DNA of 64,000 nt from positions 25,495 through 89,494 of the forward strand of contig BTUW01000020.1 of NCBI GenBank assembly GCA_045863055.1. Direction: 5' to 3'. The position numbers and the translations under genes were made by a program. The notes below the pieces were generated by a model. The model saw only the letters and a list, made by a program, of their open reading frames with translations, searched no databases and was not told where the DNA came from. Origin of the DNA: UTCHB3 sp008363265 (GTDB lineage Bacteria; Bacteroidota; Ignavibacteria; Ignavibacteriales; Ignavibacteriaceae). Below, in pieces: positions 1-8,691 of this stretch (its first letter is position 1; each line of letters opens with the position of its first letter).

Positions 1-201
1 CCCGGCATGTCGCCGATCGAGATAATCGAACGGATGCGCGCTTCCAATGTATACAAGACCATCCCGATCTTCGCGATGCTCGAGGCCCCTGATGAAAACC
101 TCCAGCTCCTCGCCATGGATGCGGGTGCCACCGGAATTATTTACAAACCCCTCTCCCCCGACATCGTGATCACCGAGATCAAGAAGTACCTCCCCATCTA
201 A
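1..201 (+). CDS. Response-regulator receiver domain, C-terminal part (5' truncated)
   Basis: The frame is open from the window edge (Pro-Gly precede the Met at 7), so that ATG is internal and the true start lies outside. What remains is the second half of a REC domain: PGMSPIEII after the missing phospho-Asp strand, then the helix-strand region ending in GIIYKPLSPD, whose Lys is the conserved REC lysine. No output domain follows, so this is either a CheY-like single-domain protein or the C-terminal receiver of a larger hybrid kinase. The stop lies 2 nt before the next ATG, so it probably shares a transcript with the glycosyltransferase. Confidence 0.85.
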   Translation, partial: PGMSPIEIIERMRASNVYKTIPIFAMLEAPDENLQLLAMDAGATGIIYKPLSPDIVITEIKKYLPI

Positions 202-203
202 TA

Positions 204-1394
204 ATGGACTCATCCCTCAACCCTCAACCATCCAACTCCACCCCAAACACCATACCCTCCACACTAAACACTCTACACTTAATAAATTCCCCCTCCCGCG
301 GCGGCCGCGAATTATATGTCCGCGATCTGATCGTGGAGCTGCAGCGAGCCGGAGTGACCAATTATGTGGTGGGCAGAAGACATTCGGTTATCGAAGAAGC
401 GTGTGTGAAAGAGGGAATAAATTTCATCCCCACAACCACCCGGGCAAAGTTTTCTTTCTTTGAAGTGTTGAGGCTGGCTTCGTTCATCAAAAGGAACGGA
501 ATTAAAACTGTTTTCTCGCATACGCGGAATGATGTCTTCACCGGTTCGCTGATCAAGCTTTTCACCCGCGTGAAACATGTACACGGCATTTACATGGGTA
601 CCGGCCCTAAAAAAGACCCCATCCACCGGTTCATTTACGGTAGGGTGGATGTGCTGCTCACCTCGGCGGAGTTCTCGAAAAACGAGTGTGAGCGCTACCT
701 CCCCGTTCCTGATGGTGCGGTTAAACTGGTGAGATACGGAAGAAATACAGAGAACTACAACATCCCTGCAGGTACGAGGGAGAACATCCGCCGGCAAATG
801 GGAACACCGCCAGAAAAAATTGTTGTGGCCGTTATGAGCAGGATCGACTCAGGCAAGGGCGTAGGCATCTTCGCGGAAGCACTTCAATTGCTTGACGAAG
901 AGACCCGGAATAAGGTAGAGTTCTGGATAATGGGTGAACCGACCGTGAAGGACACCGACGACGCCGGAAACCCGGTCTATGAAGAGCAGGCGCAGAAACT
1001 GTATGACGGGTTGAAGGCCATGGCGAAGGAGATGCCCGACCGGCTTAAACTGATCCCATTCCAAAAAGACTATATTTCGTGGCTCGCGGGAATGGATATT
1101 TTTGTTCTACCAACGCACAATGAAATGTATTCACTCTCCGTGATCGACGCGATGATGACTGGCCTCCCCGTGATCGGCACGGATGCCGGAGGCACCACCG
1201 AACAGATCGGCAATGATGAGCGCGGTACACTGGTTGAACCCGGTTCACCCTGGGCGATAGCTGATGCAATCAAAGAGTTCGTTGACAACCCCTGCACCAT
1301 AAAACAAAAAGGGGATGCCGCCCGGCTATGGGCAACATCCCAACATGATTTCAAAAAAGTGGTTCAGTACCTCGGTACTTCAGTACTTCGGTGA
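204..1394 (+). CDS. GT4-type glycosyltransferase with repeat-derived ends
   Basis: GT-B fold glycosyltransferase, expected to move a sugar from a nucleotide-sugar donor to a surface glycan or lipid in the cytoplasm. Visible are the N-terminal glycine loop SPSRGGRELYV, the donor-domain start SRIDSGKGVGIF, and the C-terminal nucleotide-sugar motif NEMYSLSVIDAMMTGLPVIG. The ATG at 204 is the only usable start and has no clear Shine-Dalgarno. About the first 24 residues (Ser/Thr/Asn/Pro-rich) and about the last 10 after VVQY are translated from low-complexity repeat DNA, not conserved enzyme. Family members normally begin close to the LHLINSPSRGG segment. The acceptor is unknown. Confidence 0.85.
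   Translation: MDSSLNPQPSNSTPNTIPSTLNTLHLINSPSRGGRELYVRDLIVELQRAGVTNYVVGRRHSVIEEACVKEGINFIPTTTRAKFSFFEVLRLASFIKRNGIKTVFSHTRNDVFTGSLIKLFTRVKHVHGIYMGTGPKKDPIHRFIYGRVDVLLTSAEFSKNECERYLPVPDGAVKLVRYGRNTENYNIPAGTRENIRRQMGTPPEKIVVAVMSRIDSGKGVGIFAEALQLLDEETRNKVEFWIMGEPTVKDTDDAGNPVYEEQAQKLYDGLKAMAKEMPDRLKLIPFQKDYISWLAGMDIFVLPTHNEMYSLSVIDAMMTGLPVIGTDAGGTTEQIGNDERGTLVEPGSPWAIADAIKEFVDNPCTIKQKGDAARLWATSQHDFKKVVQYLGTSVLR
213..283. repeat. Low-complexity word repeat (CCACACTAAACACTCTACAC type)
   Basis: Pyrimidine-rich permutations of short words such as CCCTCAACC, CCACACT and ACTCTACAC. The same words, on the opposite strand, fill 39685-39766. Here the repeat lies inside the annotated glycosyltransferase frame and supplies its N-terminal codons. 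Confidence 0.6.
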
Positions 1395-1475
1395 TTCGGT
1401 ACTTCGGTACTTCAGTACTTCAGCGATTCGGTACTTCGGTGTTGCTGAGGTTCCGGGGTTCTGAAGTTCCGGAGT
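1366..1475. repeat. Low-complexity word repeat (GGTACTTCAG/GGTACTTCGG type)
   Basis: Imperfect tandem permutations of GGTACTTCAGTACTTCGG and GATTCGGTACTTCGG, grading into GGTTCCGGGGTTCTGAAGTTCCGG. The repeat covers the last codons and stop of the glycosyltransferase and nearly all of the gap to the convergent peroxidase gene, and may have replaced a terminator. Confidence 0.75.
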
Positions 1476-1477
1476 TC

Positions 1478-2083
1478 TTAAAGGAGCTTCTCGATCGCCG
1501 AAGTGATCTTCTCACCCTCGGGCTCATCCTTGCTCACAAACCTCTCGACTATTTGACCATCCTTGTTGATCAGGAATTTCTCAAAGTTCCATTTGATGTC
1601 TTTTGAACCGGTGACCTCGTTGTTCGTAAGCCAGGCGAAAAGGGGTGCTTTCGAGTCACCGAGAACAGCAACTTTGTCCATCAGCGGGAAAGTAACAGAG
1701 AACTTTGTTGAGCAGAACTCTTTGATCTCCTCGTTGGTGCCGGGCTCCTGTCCGCCAAAGTCGTTGCACGGGAAGCCAAGGATCACGAGACCGCGGTCTT
1801 TATACTTATTGTAAATGTTTTCAAGTCCGGTGTACTGTCTCGTGTAGCCGCATTTACTTGCTACATTTACGACGAGTACAACCTTTCCTTTATACTGAGA
1901 AAGATCAACCTCTTTACCGTTGATATCCTTCACTTTGAAGTCAGCGAGATTCTTTCCTGCCATCATCTGTCCGTTGTTTGAAGTTGTCTGTGCGGGGGTT
2001 TCACTCCCCTTGTCCTTGGTGGCAACAGCCACTACAGCGACGTTCAGTATGACCGCGAAAACTATTCCGAGATATTTCATCAT
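1478..2083 (-). CDS. Glutathione peroxidase family thiol peroxidase, exported
   Basis: Thioredoxin-fold peroxidase that reduces hydroperoxides with thiol reductants. The catalytic site is the Cys form: ASKCGYTRQY (peroxidatic Cys), GFPCNDFGGQEPGTNEEI (Gln) and IKWNFEKFL (Trp). The start was placed at 2083, the first of two tandem ATGs, because a strong AGGAGG lies 8 nt upstream; a longer frame reaching 2110 lacks one. Translation begins MMKYLGIVFAVILNVAVVAV, an uncleaved anchor or signal peptide followed by a Gly/Ser/Thr/Gln linker, so the enzyme probably acts in the periplasm. The second Cys in GFPCND and the one in EEIKEFC could resolve the sulfenic acid. Confidence 0.9.
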   Translation of the reverse strand: MMKYLGIVFAVILNVAVVAVATKDKGSETPAQTTSNNGQMMAGKNLADFKVKDINGKEVDLSQYKGKVVLVVNVASKCGYTRQYTGLENIYNKYKDRGLVILGFPCNDFGGQEPGTNEEIKEFCSTKFSVTFPLMDKVAVLGDSKAPLFAWLTNNEVTGSKDIKWNFEKFLINKDGQIVERFVSKDEPEGEKITSAIEKLL

Positions 2084-2141
2084 TGTTTTATCCTCCTGCA
2101 AACTAAACACAACACCGGTGGGAAATGGTTCAAAAACAGAA

Positions 2142-2179
2142 AACCCGTACCATGGATTGACTCAATCACGGTACGGGTT
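2142..2179 (-). terminator. Rho-independent terminator after the TerB-like gene
   Basis: Perfect 10-bp stem AACCCGTACC / GGTACGGGTT with an 18-nt loop, followed on the minus strand by TTTCTGTTTTTG. It ends the minus-strand fabF-T9SS-malQ-terB run and separates it from the peroxidase gene, which has its own ribosome site. Confidence 0.8.
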
Positions 2180-2198
2180 AAAAATGATCCGGATATCT

Positions 2199-2669
2199 TC
2201 AGGAATTCAGTTCCCTCTCCACATCAGTTCTGATCGTCGCAAGGGCGATCTTGTTGATCCCAAGAGCCGCGGAGATCTTTGTGAAAAGTTTCATTTCCAT
2301 GGTACTAAGGTCGGAGTCGGCAAGCATAACCGCATAAAGGTTCTTCATCAGATCATACTTCTCATCGAAGTAGAAGTTCTTGTCGATGAACTTGAGTGTG
2401 GTCTGAACCTGCTCTTCAGGATAGACGTGACTTTTGCATTCCTCAAGAAGCTCGTCGACCTGCCCTTCAGAGAGGTTGAACTTCTTTTTCAGCACCGCGG
2501 ATATCTTCTGATACTCCACTTCGCTGAAACTATCGTCAGCGTGCGCCATCAGAACCAGGAGGGCTGCAGTGGCCGCACGGATGTTCGATTTGTACTCCTC
2601 CGAAGTCCTGTCGAGTTCCCGCGAATTGCCTTCGAATTTTTTCTTGAATATCTTATCAAACAGACTCAA
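2199..2669 (-). CDS. TerB-like helical protein
   Basis: 156-residue all-helical protein of the TerB/tellurite-resistance-like superfamily. The characteristic pattern is LLVLMAHADDSFSEVEYQKI around residue 40, with acidic residues that bind metal in TerB, and a second half-repeat MLADSDLSTMEMKLFTKIS near residue 115. It has no signal peptide, so it is cytoplasmic. It is the last gene of a closely spaced minus-strand series, 17 nt after malQ, and is followed by a terminator. The cellular role of stand-alone TerB-like proteins is poorly defined and the neighbours do not settle it; a tellurite role is not implied. Confidence 0.7.
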   Translation of the reverse strand: MSLFDKIFKKKFEGNSRELDRTSEEYKSNIRAATAALLVLMAHADDSFSEVEYQKISAVLKKKFNLSEGQVDELLEECKSHVYPEEQVQTTLKFIDKNFYFDEKYDLMKNLYAVMLADSDLSTMEMKLFTKISAALGINKIALATIRTDVERELNS

Positions 2670-2686
2670 TTAATACTCCTTGACGA

Positions 2687-4201
2687 TTAAAGGGCGGGTT
2701 TGGGCCGCTCGAATATCTTTGACATATAGTTGTAATAGGCGGCAAGGTCACTCTTGAAGTGTTCTTTTCTCGCCCTCCAGCCCCAGTTGCCACCGAGCCT
2801 GCCGGGAAAGTTCATCCTTGCTTCGGTACCAAGGTTCAGGATATCCTGCATTGGGATCACCACGGTGTCGGCAACAGAAGCATAGGCGGCCTTGATGGCA
2901 GCTGAAACCAGCTTGTCGTGCTGGTAGCAGTTCAGATAGTTCTGCGCGAACTCGTAGATGTCGTTTTTCTGGTCTTTAACAGAGTCGAAGTACCCGCGCG
3001 TGGTGTCGTTGTCGTGTGAACCTGTGTGAACCACGCAATTCTTTATGTAGTTGTGCGGGAGGAACTTGGCTTCCATCCCAGTGCCAAAAGCAAACTGCAT
3101 GATCTTGATTCCGGGAAAATTGAAGGTGTCCCTCAGTTTTTCCACGGGCGGGGTGATAACCCCAAGGTCTTCGGCTATGATAGGTACATCACCGAGATAT
3201 TTTTTTACGGTTTTGAAGAACTTCATTCCGGGTGCCTTGATCCACTTCCCGGTTTGGGCAGTGGGTGCATCACCCGGTATTCTCCAATATGCTTCAAAAC
3301 CGCGGAAATGGTCGATACGGGCAATGTCCACAATTTTAAGCAGTGAAGAGATGCGGTTGCGCCACCAGGCGAAATCATCCTTCTCCATCTCATCCCAACG
3401 GTAGAGGGGATTTCCCCAAAGTTGACCGGTAGGACTGAAATAATCAGGCGGCACACCGGCTACCCAGATCAGTTTACCATCACCGTCAACCGTGAATAGC
3501 TCCTTGTTGGCCCATACATCGGCACTGTCGTAAGCCACAAAGATCGGAAGGTCACCGATTACGGTGATCCCGTTCTTGTTGGCATATTCCTTCACCTTCA
3601 TCCACTGGTCGAAGAAACAGAATTGAAGGAACTTCTGGTATTCGATCCCTTCGGCGAGTTTCTTTCTCCATTTCGGCAATTCTTTCGGTTCCCTTACAGC
3701 GATCGAGTGCTCCCAGGTGGTCCACAATGCACCACCGTGATGCTCCTTCGCTGCCATGAAAAGTGAAAAGTCATCAAGCCAGGCCGCGTGGGTTTTGCAG
3801 AATTTGTTGAATGCCGTTTTGACCTGTTTCGAATCATTTGCTTTGAATCCTTCGAACGCTTTCTTCAGGAGACCGGTCTTGTACCCGATCACCCAACCGT
3901 AATCGACGAGATCAGGATTGAAATCAGGTACTACGGCCACATCTTCAGGAGAGAGGAATCCCTCCTGAACCAGCACGTCAGGAGAGAGGAGCAGCGGGTT
4001 CCCCGCGAAGGCCGAAAAACACTGGTAGGGTGAGTCACCATATCCCGTGGGCCCAAGCGGGAACACCTGCCACAGGGTCTGCCCCGCGGCAGTAAGAAAA
4101 TCGATAAAATTGAATGCCTCGGGACCGAGGTCACCAATTCCGTACTTCCCCGGTAATGATGTCGGGTGGAGAAGTATACCCGCTGCTCTGTTTAACTCCA
4201 T
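2687..4201 (-). CDS. malQ: 4-alpha-glucanotransferase (amylomaltase, GH77)
   Basis: Transfers alpha-1,4-glucan segments between maltodextrins and glycogen-type glucans in the cytoplasm. At 504 residues it has the compact bacterial GH77 length. The three catalytic acids sit in recognisable contexts: nucleophile Asp in ARIDHFRGFEAYW, acid/base Glu in IIAEDLGVITPPV, and stabilising Asp in HTGSHDNDTTRGY. The N terminus RAAGILLHPTSLPGKYGIGD is typical of the family. It begins 18 nt after the secreted beta-propeller gene and ends 17 nt before the TerB-like gene, so it is probably cotranscribed with both. Confidence 0.97.
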   Translation of the reverse strand: MELNRAAGILLHPTSLPGKYGIGDLGPEAFNFIDFLTAAGQTLWQVFPLGPTGYGDSPYQCFSAFAGNPLLLSPDVLVQEGFLSPEDVAVVPDFNPDLVDYGWVIGYKTGLLKKAFEGFKANDSKQVKTAFNKFCKTHAAWLDDFSLFMAAKEHHGGALWTTWEHSIAVREPKELPKWRKKLAEGIEYQKFLQFCFFDQWMKVKEYANKNGITVIGDLPIFVAYDSADVWANKELFTVDGDGKLIWVAGVPPDYFSPTGQLWGNPLYRWDEMEKDDFAWWRNRISSLLKIVDIARIDHFRGFEAYWRIPGDAPTAQTGKWIKAPGMKFFKTVKKYLGDVPIIAEDLGVITPPVEKLRDTFNFPGIKIMQFAFGTGMEAKFLPHNYIKNCVVHTGSHDNDTTRGYFDSVKDQKNDIYEFAQNYLNCYQHDKLVSAAIKAAYASVADTVVIPMQDILNLGTEARMNFPGRLGGNWGWRARKEHFKSDLAAYYNYMSKIFERPKPAL

Positions 4202-4219
4202 TGTAGTTCTCTCGTTTTC

Positions 4220-5632
4220 TTACTTCATTAACATCATTTTTTTGGTCAGTCTGCCCGCAGCGGTCTCAAGGGTGTAGAAGTAGATTCCGCTTGTAAGGCC
4301 AGCGCCGTTGTAAACGATCGAGTGCTGTCCGGCAGGTTTGTAACCGTTGAATATCTCGGCAACCTGCTGTCCCATCATGTCGGTAACGAAAAGTCTTGCG
4401 TTGCCTGCTTCAGAAAGATTGAACTTGATGAAGGTTGAAGGGTTGAACGGATTCGGATAATTCTGATCGAGCGAGAAGTTCGCGGGGTTGGAAACAACAC
4501 CGTCTTCAACACTTGTAGGATCGAAGAACTCGAACTTGTAGATCGCACGGGTACCGGCATCTGAAACAAATGCTGTCCTTGCGTCTTTTGAAAGAACAAC
4601 ATCACTCGGGCTGGTCATCGGGGCACCGTTAGGGTCAGGGTTCGACATGCTGAACTGACCCGGGAGTTCGAACACAGGATCGGCGAAGTTCACGATCACG
4701 TTGTAGGCTTTCACCCATCTTCTGGTAGTGTCTGTGCCGGCTACCCAAAGGCGGCCCTGTGAGTCAAGATCGATACCGTAAGGAATGGTGCTGGTGAAAT
4801 CGAGATCGCGCGCGAGATCGGTGATCTTTGTGCCTGAATATGCTGCAGGATTGGTCTGGCTGCCGCCTGTCCACATGGCGATACCGCCGGTAACTTCAGT
4901 GGCTGACTTCGAGTTTCTTGATGTGTACCATGGAGTTTCAGGGTTGTCGTAGTCACCGTCTTTCAGAAGGGCGACATCTCTTACAACATCAAGACCGTTG
5001 AAGTGGGGCCCGCCCGGAACGATCGGAAATGTGGCCATTGAGATCCATGAACCTCTTGCCGGAGTAGTAAGGCCGTACTTGAAGTTGTAGAAACGGATGG
5101 TGGTGTTGAATGTTGAGAATGAGAAAAGGATGGTGTCTTTGGTAATTGCAGCACCATGAATGTAGGTTCCATAACCGGCACCGTTTATGTTGAAACCGAA
5201 CTTTTCAACCTGGTTTGTATCGGCGTTCTTATAGTAGTACTGCGAAGCCACTGTATTGGGCGCGGTTCTTGGATATGGAATGCTCGCGTTTATCAGAAGG
5301 TCCCTGTTCAAAGCCGTGATACCTCTGATGGCGCCGATATTTCCGGTAAGTGTATCGGAATCACCGTTAAGGTCGAAATCGATCAATTTCCTCATTACGG
5401 TGTCGCCGGGCATCAGATAGTAGATAGCGTTGTGAGCTTTGGTGGTGGTGGCTTTTGATGATGCCACGTAAACTACTCCGGCTGAATCCATCGTCATAAG
5501 ATAAGGTCTTACGAATGCGGTGTCACTCTCCGGGAAATGAATGGTTTTTGTAAAGTTCCAGACTTCGCCCTGGGAGTAACCCGCGACAGCGAAAACCGAA
5601 ACAAAAGCCAGCAGTGTTAGTATCTTCTTCAT
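4220..5632 (-). CDS. Secreted beta-propeller-like protein with T9SS type A sorting domain
   Basis: 470-residue exported protein. It has a signal peptide (MKKILTLLAFVSVFAVAGYS), a central region with propeller-like strands such as GIDLDSQGRLWVAGTDT and VVLSKDARTAFVSDAG, and a C-terminal type IX sorting domain starting QNYPNPFNPSTFIKFNLSEA and ending in SGIYFYTLETAAGRLTKKMM. In known T9SS systems this domain directs passage across the outer membrane and surface attachment. It lies between fabF and malQ with 16- and 18-nt gaps. The molecular function of the passenger is unknown; NHL or SMP-30-like fold is the best guess. Confidence 0.85.
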   Translation of the reverse strand: MKKILTLLAFVSVFAVAGYSQGEVWNFTKTIHFPESDTAFVRPYLMTMDSAGVVYVASSKATTTKAHNAIYYLMPGDTVMRKLIDFDLNGDSDTLTGNIGAIRGITALNRDLLINASIPYPRTAPNTVASQYYYKNADTNQVEKFGFNINGAGYGTYIHGAAITKDTILFSFSTFNTTIRFYNFKYGLTTPARGSWISMATFPIVPGGPHFNGLDVVRDVALLKDGDYDNPETPWYTSRNSKSATEVTGGIAMWTGGSQTNPAAYSGTKITDLARDLDFTSTIPYGIDLDSQGRLWVAGTDTTRRWVKAYNVIVNFADPVFELPGQFSMSNPDPNGAPMTSPSDVVLSKDARTAFVSDAGTRAIYKFEFFDPTSVEDGVVSNPANFSLDQNYPNPFNPSTFIKFNLSEAGNARLFVTDMMGQQVAEIFNGYKPAGQHSIVYNGAGLTSGIYFYTLETAAGRLTKKMMLMK

Positions 5633-5648
5633 GGTAACCTCTGTTTGT

Positions 5649-6902
5649 TTATTCTTCGTATCTCTTAAAAATGATTGATGTGTTGTGTCCGCCGAAACCG
5701 AAAGCGTTGCTCATTGCATAGACGACATCCTTTTTCTGCGGTGTGTTGAATGTATAGTTAAGATCGCAGTCGGGATCGGGATGTTCGAAGTTGATGGTGG
5801 GGGGAACATATCCCTTGTTTATCGATAGAATTGTTGCGATCGCTTCAACGGCACCTGCCGCACCGAGGAGGTGCCCTGTCATGCTCTTGGTTGACGAGAC
5901 GTTCATCTTGTAAGCCTGCTCTCCGAAAACCGCTTTGATCGACTGTGTCTCCGCGATGTCACCAAGCTCTGTTGATGTGCCGTGCATGTTGATGTAGTCG
6001 ATAACCGAGGGGTCAAGTCCAGCGTATTTCAGCGCGCGGTGCATTGCAAGCCTTGCTCCCCTGCCTTCAGGATCAGGAGCTGTAATGTGATGTGCGTCGC
6101 CGGTGAGACCGTAACCAACCACCTCGGCGTATATCTTCGCGCCTCTCCTCACGGCGTGGCCGAGTTCCTCAAGAACAAGTGCTCCGGCGCCTTCACCCAT
6201 AACGAAACCGTCCCTTGTTTTGTCGAATGGCCTGCTGGCGGTCTCCGGGGAGTCGTTTCTCTTCGAAAGGGCCTGGGCTGAATTGAAGCCTGCAACTCCG
6301 AGTTCGCAGATCGGACCCTCGGTACCGCCGACGATCATCATCTCCGCCTGGCCTTCCTTGATCAGCATGAACGAGTCGATAAAGTTATGGTTTGAAGTGG
6401 CGCAAGCTGAAACCGCGCAGTAGTTTGGACCGCGGAATCCGTATTCAATTGAAACCTGCCCTGAGGCAATGTCAGGAATGAGCATCGGGATAAAGAATGG
6501 AGAAACCCGGTTGGGGCCGTGGTTGGCGAGCGTGAGAGCCTGCTCCTGGAAAACGTTCATGCCGCCGATTCCCGATCCTATCATTACTCCCGTGTCGTCT
6601 TTGTCATCCGCCGACATCTGTGAAGGATCGATCCCCGCGTCGGCCAGCACATCCTTGGCTACCGACATCGCGTACTGCGCAAAGAGGTCCATCCTCCGGG
6701 CCGATTTCCGGTCGAGGTAATTTAACGGATCGTATCCTTTAAGTTCGCAGGCGAATTTGGTGGCCACACGGGAAGTGTCAAACTTTGTAATGGGAGCGGC
6801 TCCGCTCTTGCCTTCCATCATTCCCTGCCAAAAATCCTCTACATTAAGTCCGATCGGAGTAAGGGCTGCCATACCGGTAACTACTACTCTTCTTTTGCTC
6901 AT
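5649..6902 (-). CDS. fabF: Beta-ketoacyl-ACP synthase II
   Basis: Condenses acyl-ACP with malonyl-ACP in fatty acid elongation. The thiolase-fold triad is intact: Cys in CAVSACATSNHNF, His in NMHGTSTELGD, His in SMTGHLLGAAGAVEA; the C terminus SNAFGFGGHNTSIIF is also typical. The start was set at the ATG at 6902 (MSKRRVVVTGMAALTPIG), which matches the family start; an in-frame codon at 6953 would add 17 unrelated residues. No acpP or other fab genes adjoin, unlike the usual fabF arrangement. A Bacteroidota-type promoter lies about 90 nt upstream. Confidence 0.97.
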   Translation of the reverse strand: MSKRRVVVTGMAALTPIGLNVEDFWQGMMEGKSGAAPITKFDTSRVATKFACELKGYDPLNYLDRKSARRMDLFAQYAMSVAKDVLADAGIDPSQMSADDKDDTGVMIGSGIGGMNVFQEQALTLANHGPNRVSPFFIPMLIPDIASGQVSIEYGFRGPNYCAVSACATSNHNFIDSFMLIKEGQAEMMIVGGTEGPICELGVAGFNSAQALSKRNDSPETASRPFDKTRDGFVMGEGAGALVLEELGHAVRRGAKIYAEVVGYGLTGDAHHITAPDPEGRGARLAMHRALKYAGLDPSVIDYINMHGTSTELGDIAETQSIKAVFGEQAYKMNVSSTKSMTGHLLGAAGAVEAIATILSINKGYVPPTINFEHPDPDCDLNYTFNTPQKKDVVYAMSNAFGFGGHNTSIIFKRYEE

Positions 6903-6992
6903 CTTTTCTCTTGGTTTGTTGTAAATTCTTACAGAACTGTTGCAGTCAGACAAAAAATTGCTGACCGTAAAATATTGAAAAACACTAACTTG

Positions 6993-7024
6993 TAAATTTA
7001 CAGGTTTTTCATTTACTAATCAAA
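6993..7024 (-). promoter_or_regulatory. Predicted Bacteroidota-type promoter of fabF
   Basis: On the minus strand: TTTG (7024-7021), a 20-nt spacer, then TAAATTTA (7000-6993), close to the Bacteroidota consensus TTTG-N19-21-TAnnTTTG. It is placed about 90 nt before the fabF ATG. Confidence 0.5.
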
Positions 7025-7047
7025 CCAAAGAGAAAAACAACCGTGTT

Positions 7048-8679
7048 TTAGCGGCGGGGTATACTCAGCGTGAACCTTGATCCTTTCCCTTTTGAGCTTG
7101 TAAGTGTGATGGTGGCACCCATCAGTTCCACGTATTTTTTAACCAGGGAGAGCCCGAAACCGGAGCCCTCGTGATTCAGTGAGTAGGTCTCATTTTCCTG
7201 ACGGAACTCGTTCCAGATCGATCCCTGCTCCGAGTCGGCAATTCCAACCCCCGTGTCGCTCACATCGATCAAGATCGCGCCGTCCTCATTGCGGAGTACC
7301 ACCTCCACTTCCCCCTTTTCCGTGTACTTGATGGCATTGTTAACGAGGTTGTTTATCACACTCAGGATAACAACTTCACTGGTCTGAATGATAAAGGGGG
7401 TGTCTTCGCTCCTGAATGAGAGTCTTATCCCTTTTCTCAGCGCGAAAGGGGTAAAAATTTCCGTGATCTCCTGCAGCAATTCTTTCAGATCAACTATCTG
7501 TGATTTGTTGCTCGTGTAAACCTCTTCAAACCTGTTCAGATTAAGGATCATTGAAACAGTGTCACGAAGTCTCATCGAACTTTTGAATATCCTTTTAACA
7601 AGTGCGGTTTTCTCACCATCTCCTTCCAGCATCTCTATCAGCATTTCCGAAGTGCCGATTATCGCCACCAGCGGGTTGCGGATCTCATGGCTCATGCTCG
7701 AGAGGAAATGATTTTTCATCTTTGTCATCTCATTCGCGGCCTCCTCGGAAAGCATAAGATCATGTATCTTAATTTTCGTCTCTGTGATGTCGCGGGAAAT
7801 GCCTCTGAAACCTGTTAGCTGGCCGGCAGATGAGATCATTGGAAGATATTCAGTCTGAACCCAGATGATCTTGCCTGATCTGCTTCCGAGCCTGTGCTGA
7901 ATGCTCCGCTTGCCCCCGATTTCCTTGTACCGGAGCCGGAGTTTATTGAATATCTCATCTTTATCCTCCTCAACCAGCAGACCGGCAATGTTGATCTTAC
8001 CGGTCAACTCATCCGCTGTGTACCCCGTATCTTCTAGGAACACACAGTTGGCGTAGGTTATCAGACCCTCCGGATCGGTCTCCCAGATCATATCCCGCGA
8101 GAGGGAGGTTACCTGTTCAAAACGGTCTTCTCTCAGACTCAGTTCCTCCAGAAACCGCGTTTCTTTCGTTTTATCGATAACCGCGCATTTTATAAGATAT
8201 TCACCATCTTTCTGTTCGGTGGAAGCCCGCAAAAGAATGTTGAGATGGTCAAGACCGTTGTAAGCACGTATCTTCTTTTCACCGCTAATGCCGCGTTGTG
8301 TAAGGTCTCTTAAGAAGAAGTACAGGTCATCCTGATCCTGGGGGATAACATAATCGGAGATCTGCTTCTTCTTTACTTCAGCCTTTGAGACTCTGAAGAG
8401 ATCGCAAAAGCCCGCGTTGGCCTCCTTGATCCTGAGATTGTAATCGAATATCACGTATGCCACAGGGGCATTTTCGAATAGATCAAGATACTTTGTTTCC
8501 GATTCTTCAAGCTGCATTATTGTTCTCTGCAACTCTTCATTCTGATATTCGAGTTCCTGATGATAAATATTTATACTTTCGAGAAGTTCGGCCGTCGATT
8601 TATGCGACAGGTCGTTCCCGTTCTTATACTCGTAAATCGCCTGTTCGATCTTCTCTTTAATGTTGTCGCGCATATCCAT
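7048..8679 (-). CDS. PAS-domain sensor histidine kinase
   Basis: 543-residue soluble kinase. It has an N-terminal coiled coil (about 30-65, LEYQNEELQRTIMQLEESE), a PAS domain (60-170), a second PAS/PAC (180-300), HisKA with the phospho-acceptor His in FLSSMSHEIRNPLVAIIG, and HATPase_c with N box NNLVNNAIKYTEKGE and G boxes DTGVGIAD and GSGFGLSLVKKY. No membrane segment is present. It follows the CheB-CheR-PAS gene by 12 nt and its coiled coil resembles the NEELQS coiled coil of that protein. The pair probably works as a split version of the CheB-CheR-PAS-kinase proteins found in other bacteria. No cognate regulator adjoins. Confidence 0.92.
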   Translation of the reverse strand: MDMRDNIKEKIEQAIYEYKNGNDLSHKSTAELLESINIYHQELEYQNEELQRTIMQLEESETKYLDLFENAPVAYVIFDYNLRIKEANAGFCDLFRVSKAEVKKKQISDYVIPQDQDDLYFFLRDLTQRGISGEKKIRAYNGLDHLNILLRASTEQKDGEYLIKCAVIDKTKETRFLEELSLREDRFEQVTSLSRDMIWETDPEGLITYANCVFLEDTGYTADELTGKINIAGLLVEEDKDEIFNKLRLRYKEIGGKRSIQHRLGSRSGKIIWVQTEYLPMISSAGQLTGFRGISRDITETKIKIHDLMLSEEAANEMTKMKNHFLSSMSHEIRNPLVAIIGTSEMLIEMLEGDGEKTALVKRIFKSSMRLRDTVSMILNLNRFEEVYTSNKSQIVDLKELLQEITEIFTPFALRKGIRLSFRSEDTPFIIQTSEVVILSVINNLVNNAIKYTEKGEVEVVLRNEDGAILIDVSDTGVGIADSEQGSIWNEFRQENETYSLNHEGSGFGLSLVKKYVELMGATITLTSSKGKGSRFTLSIPRR

Positions 8680-8691
8680 ATCGAAGTAACA

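Noticed and set aside
1391..1606. A short plus-strand frame starting in the GGTACTTCGG repeat
   Set aside because: Repeat-derived start and antisense to the 3' end of the peroxidase gene.
1920..2690. A 256-codon plus-strand frame across the peroxidase and TerB-like genes
   Set aside because: Crosses two genes and a clear terminator on the opposite strand; composition is that of an antisense shadow.
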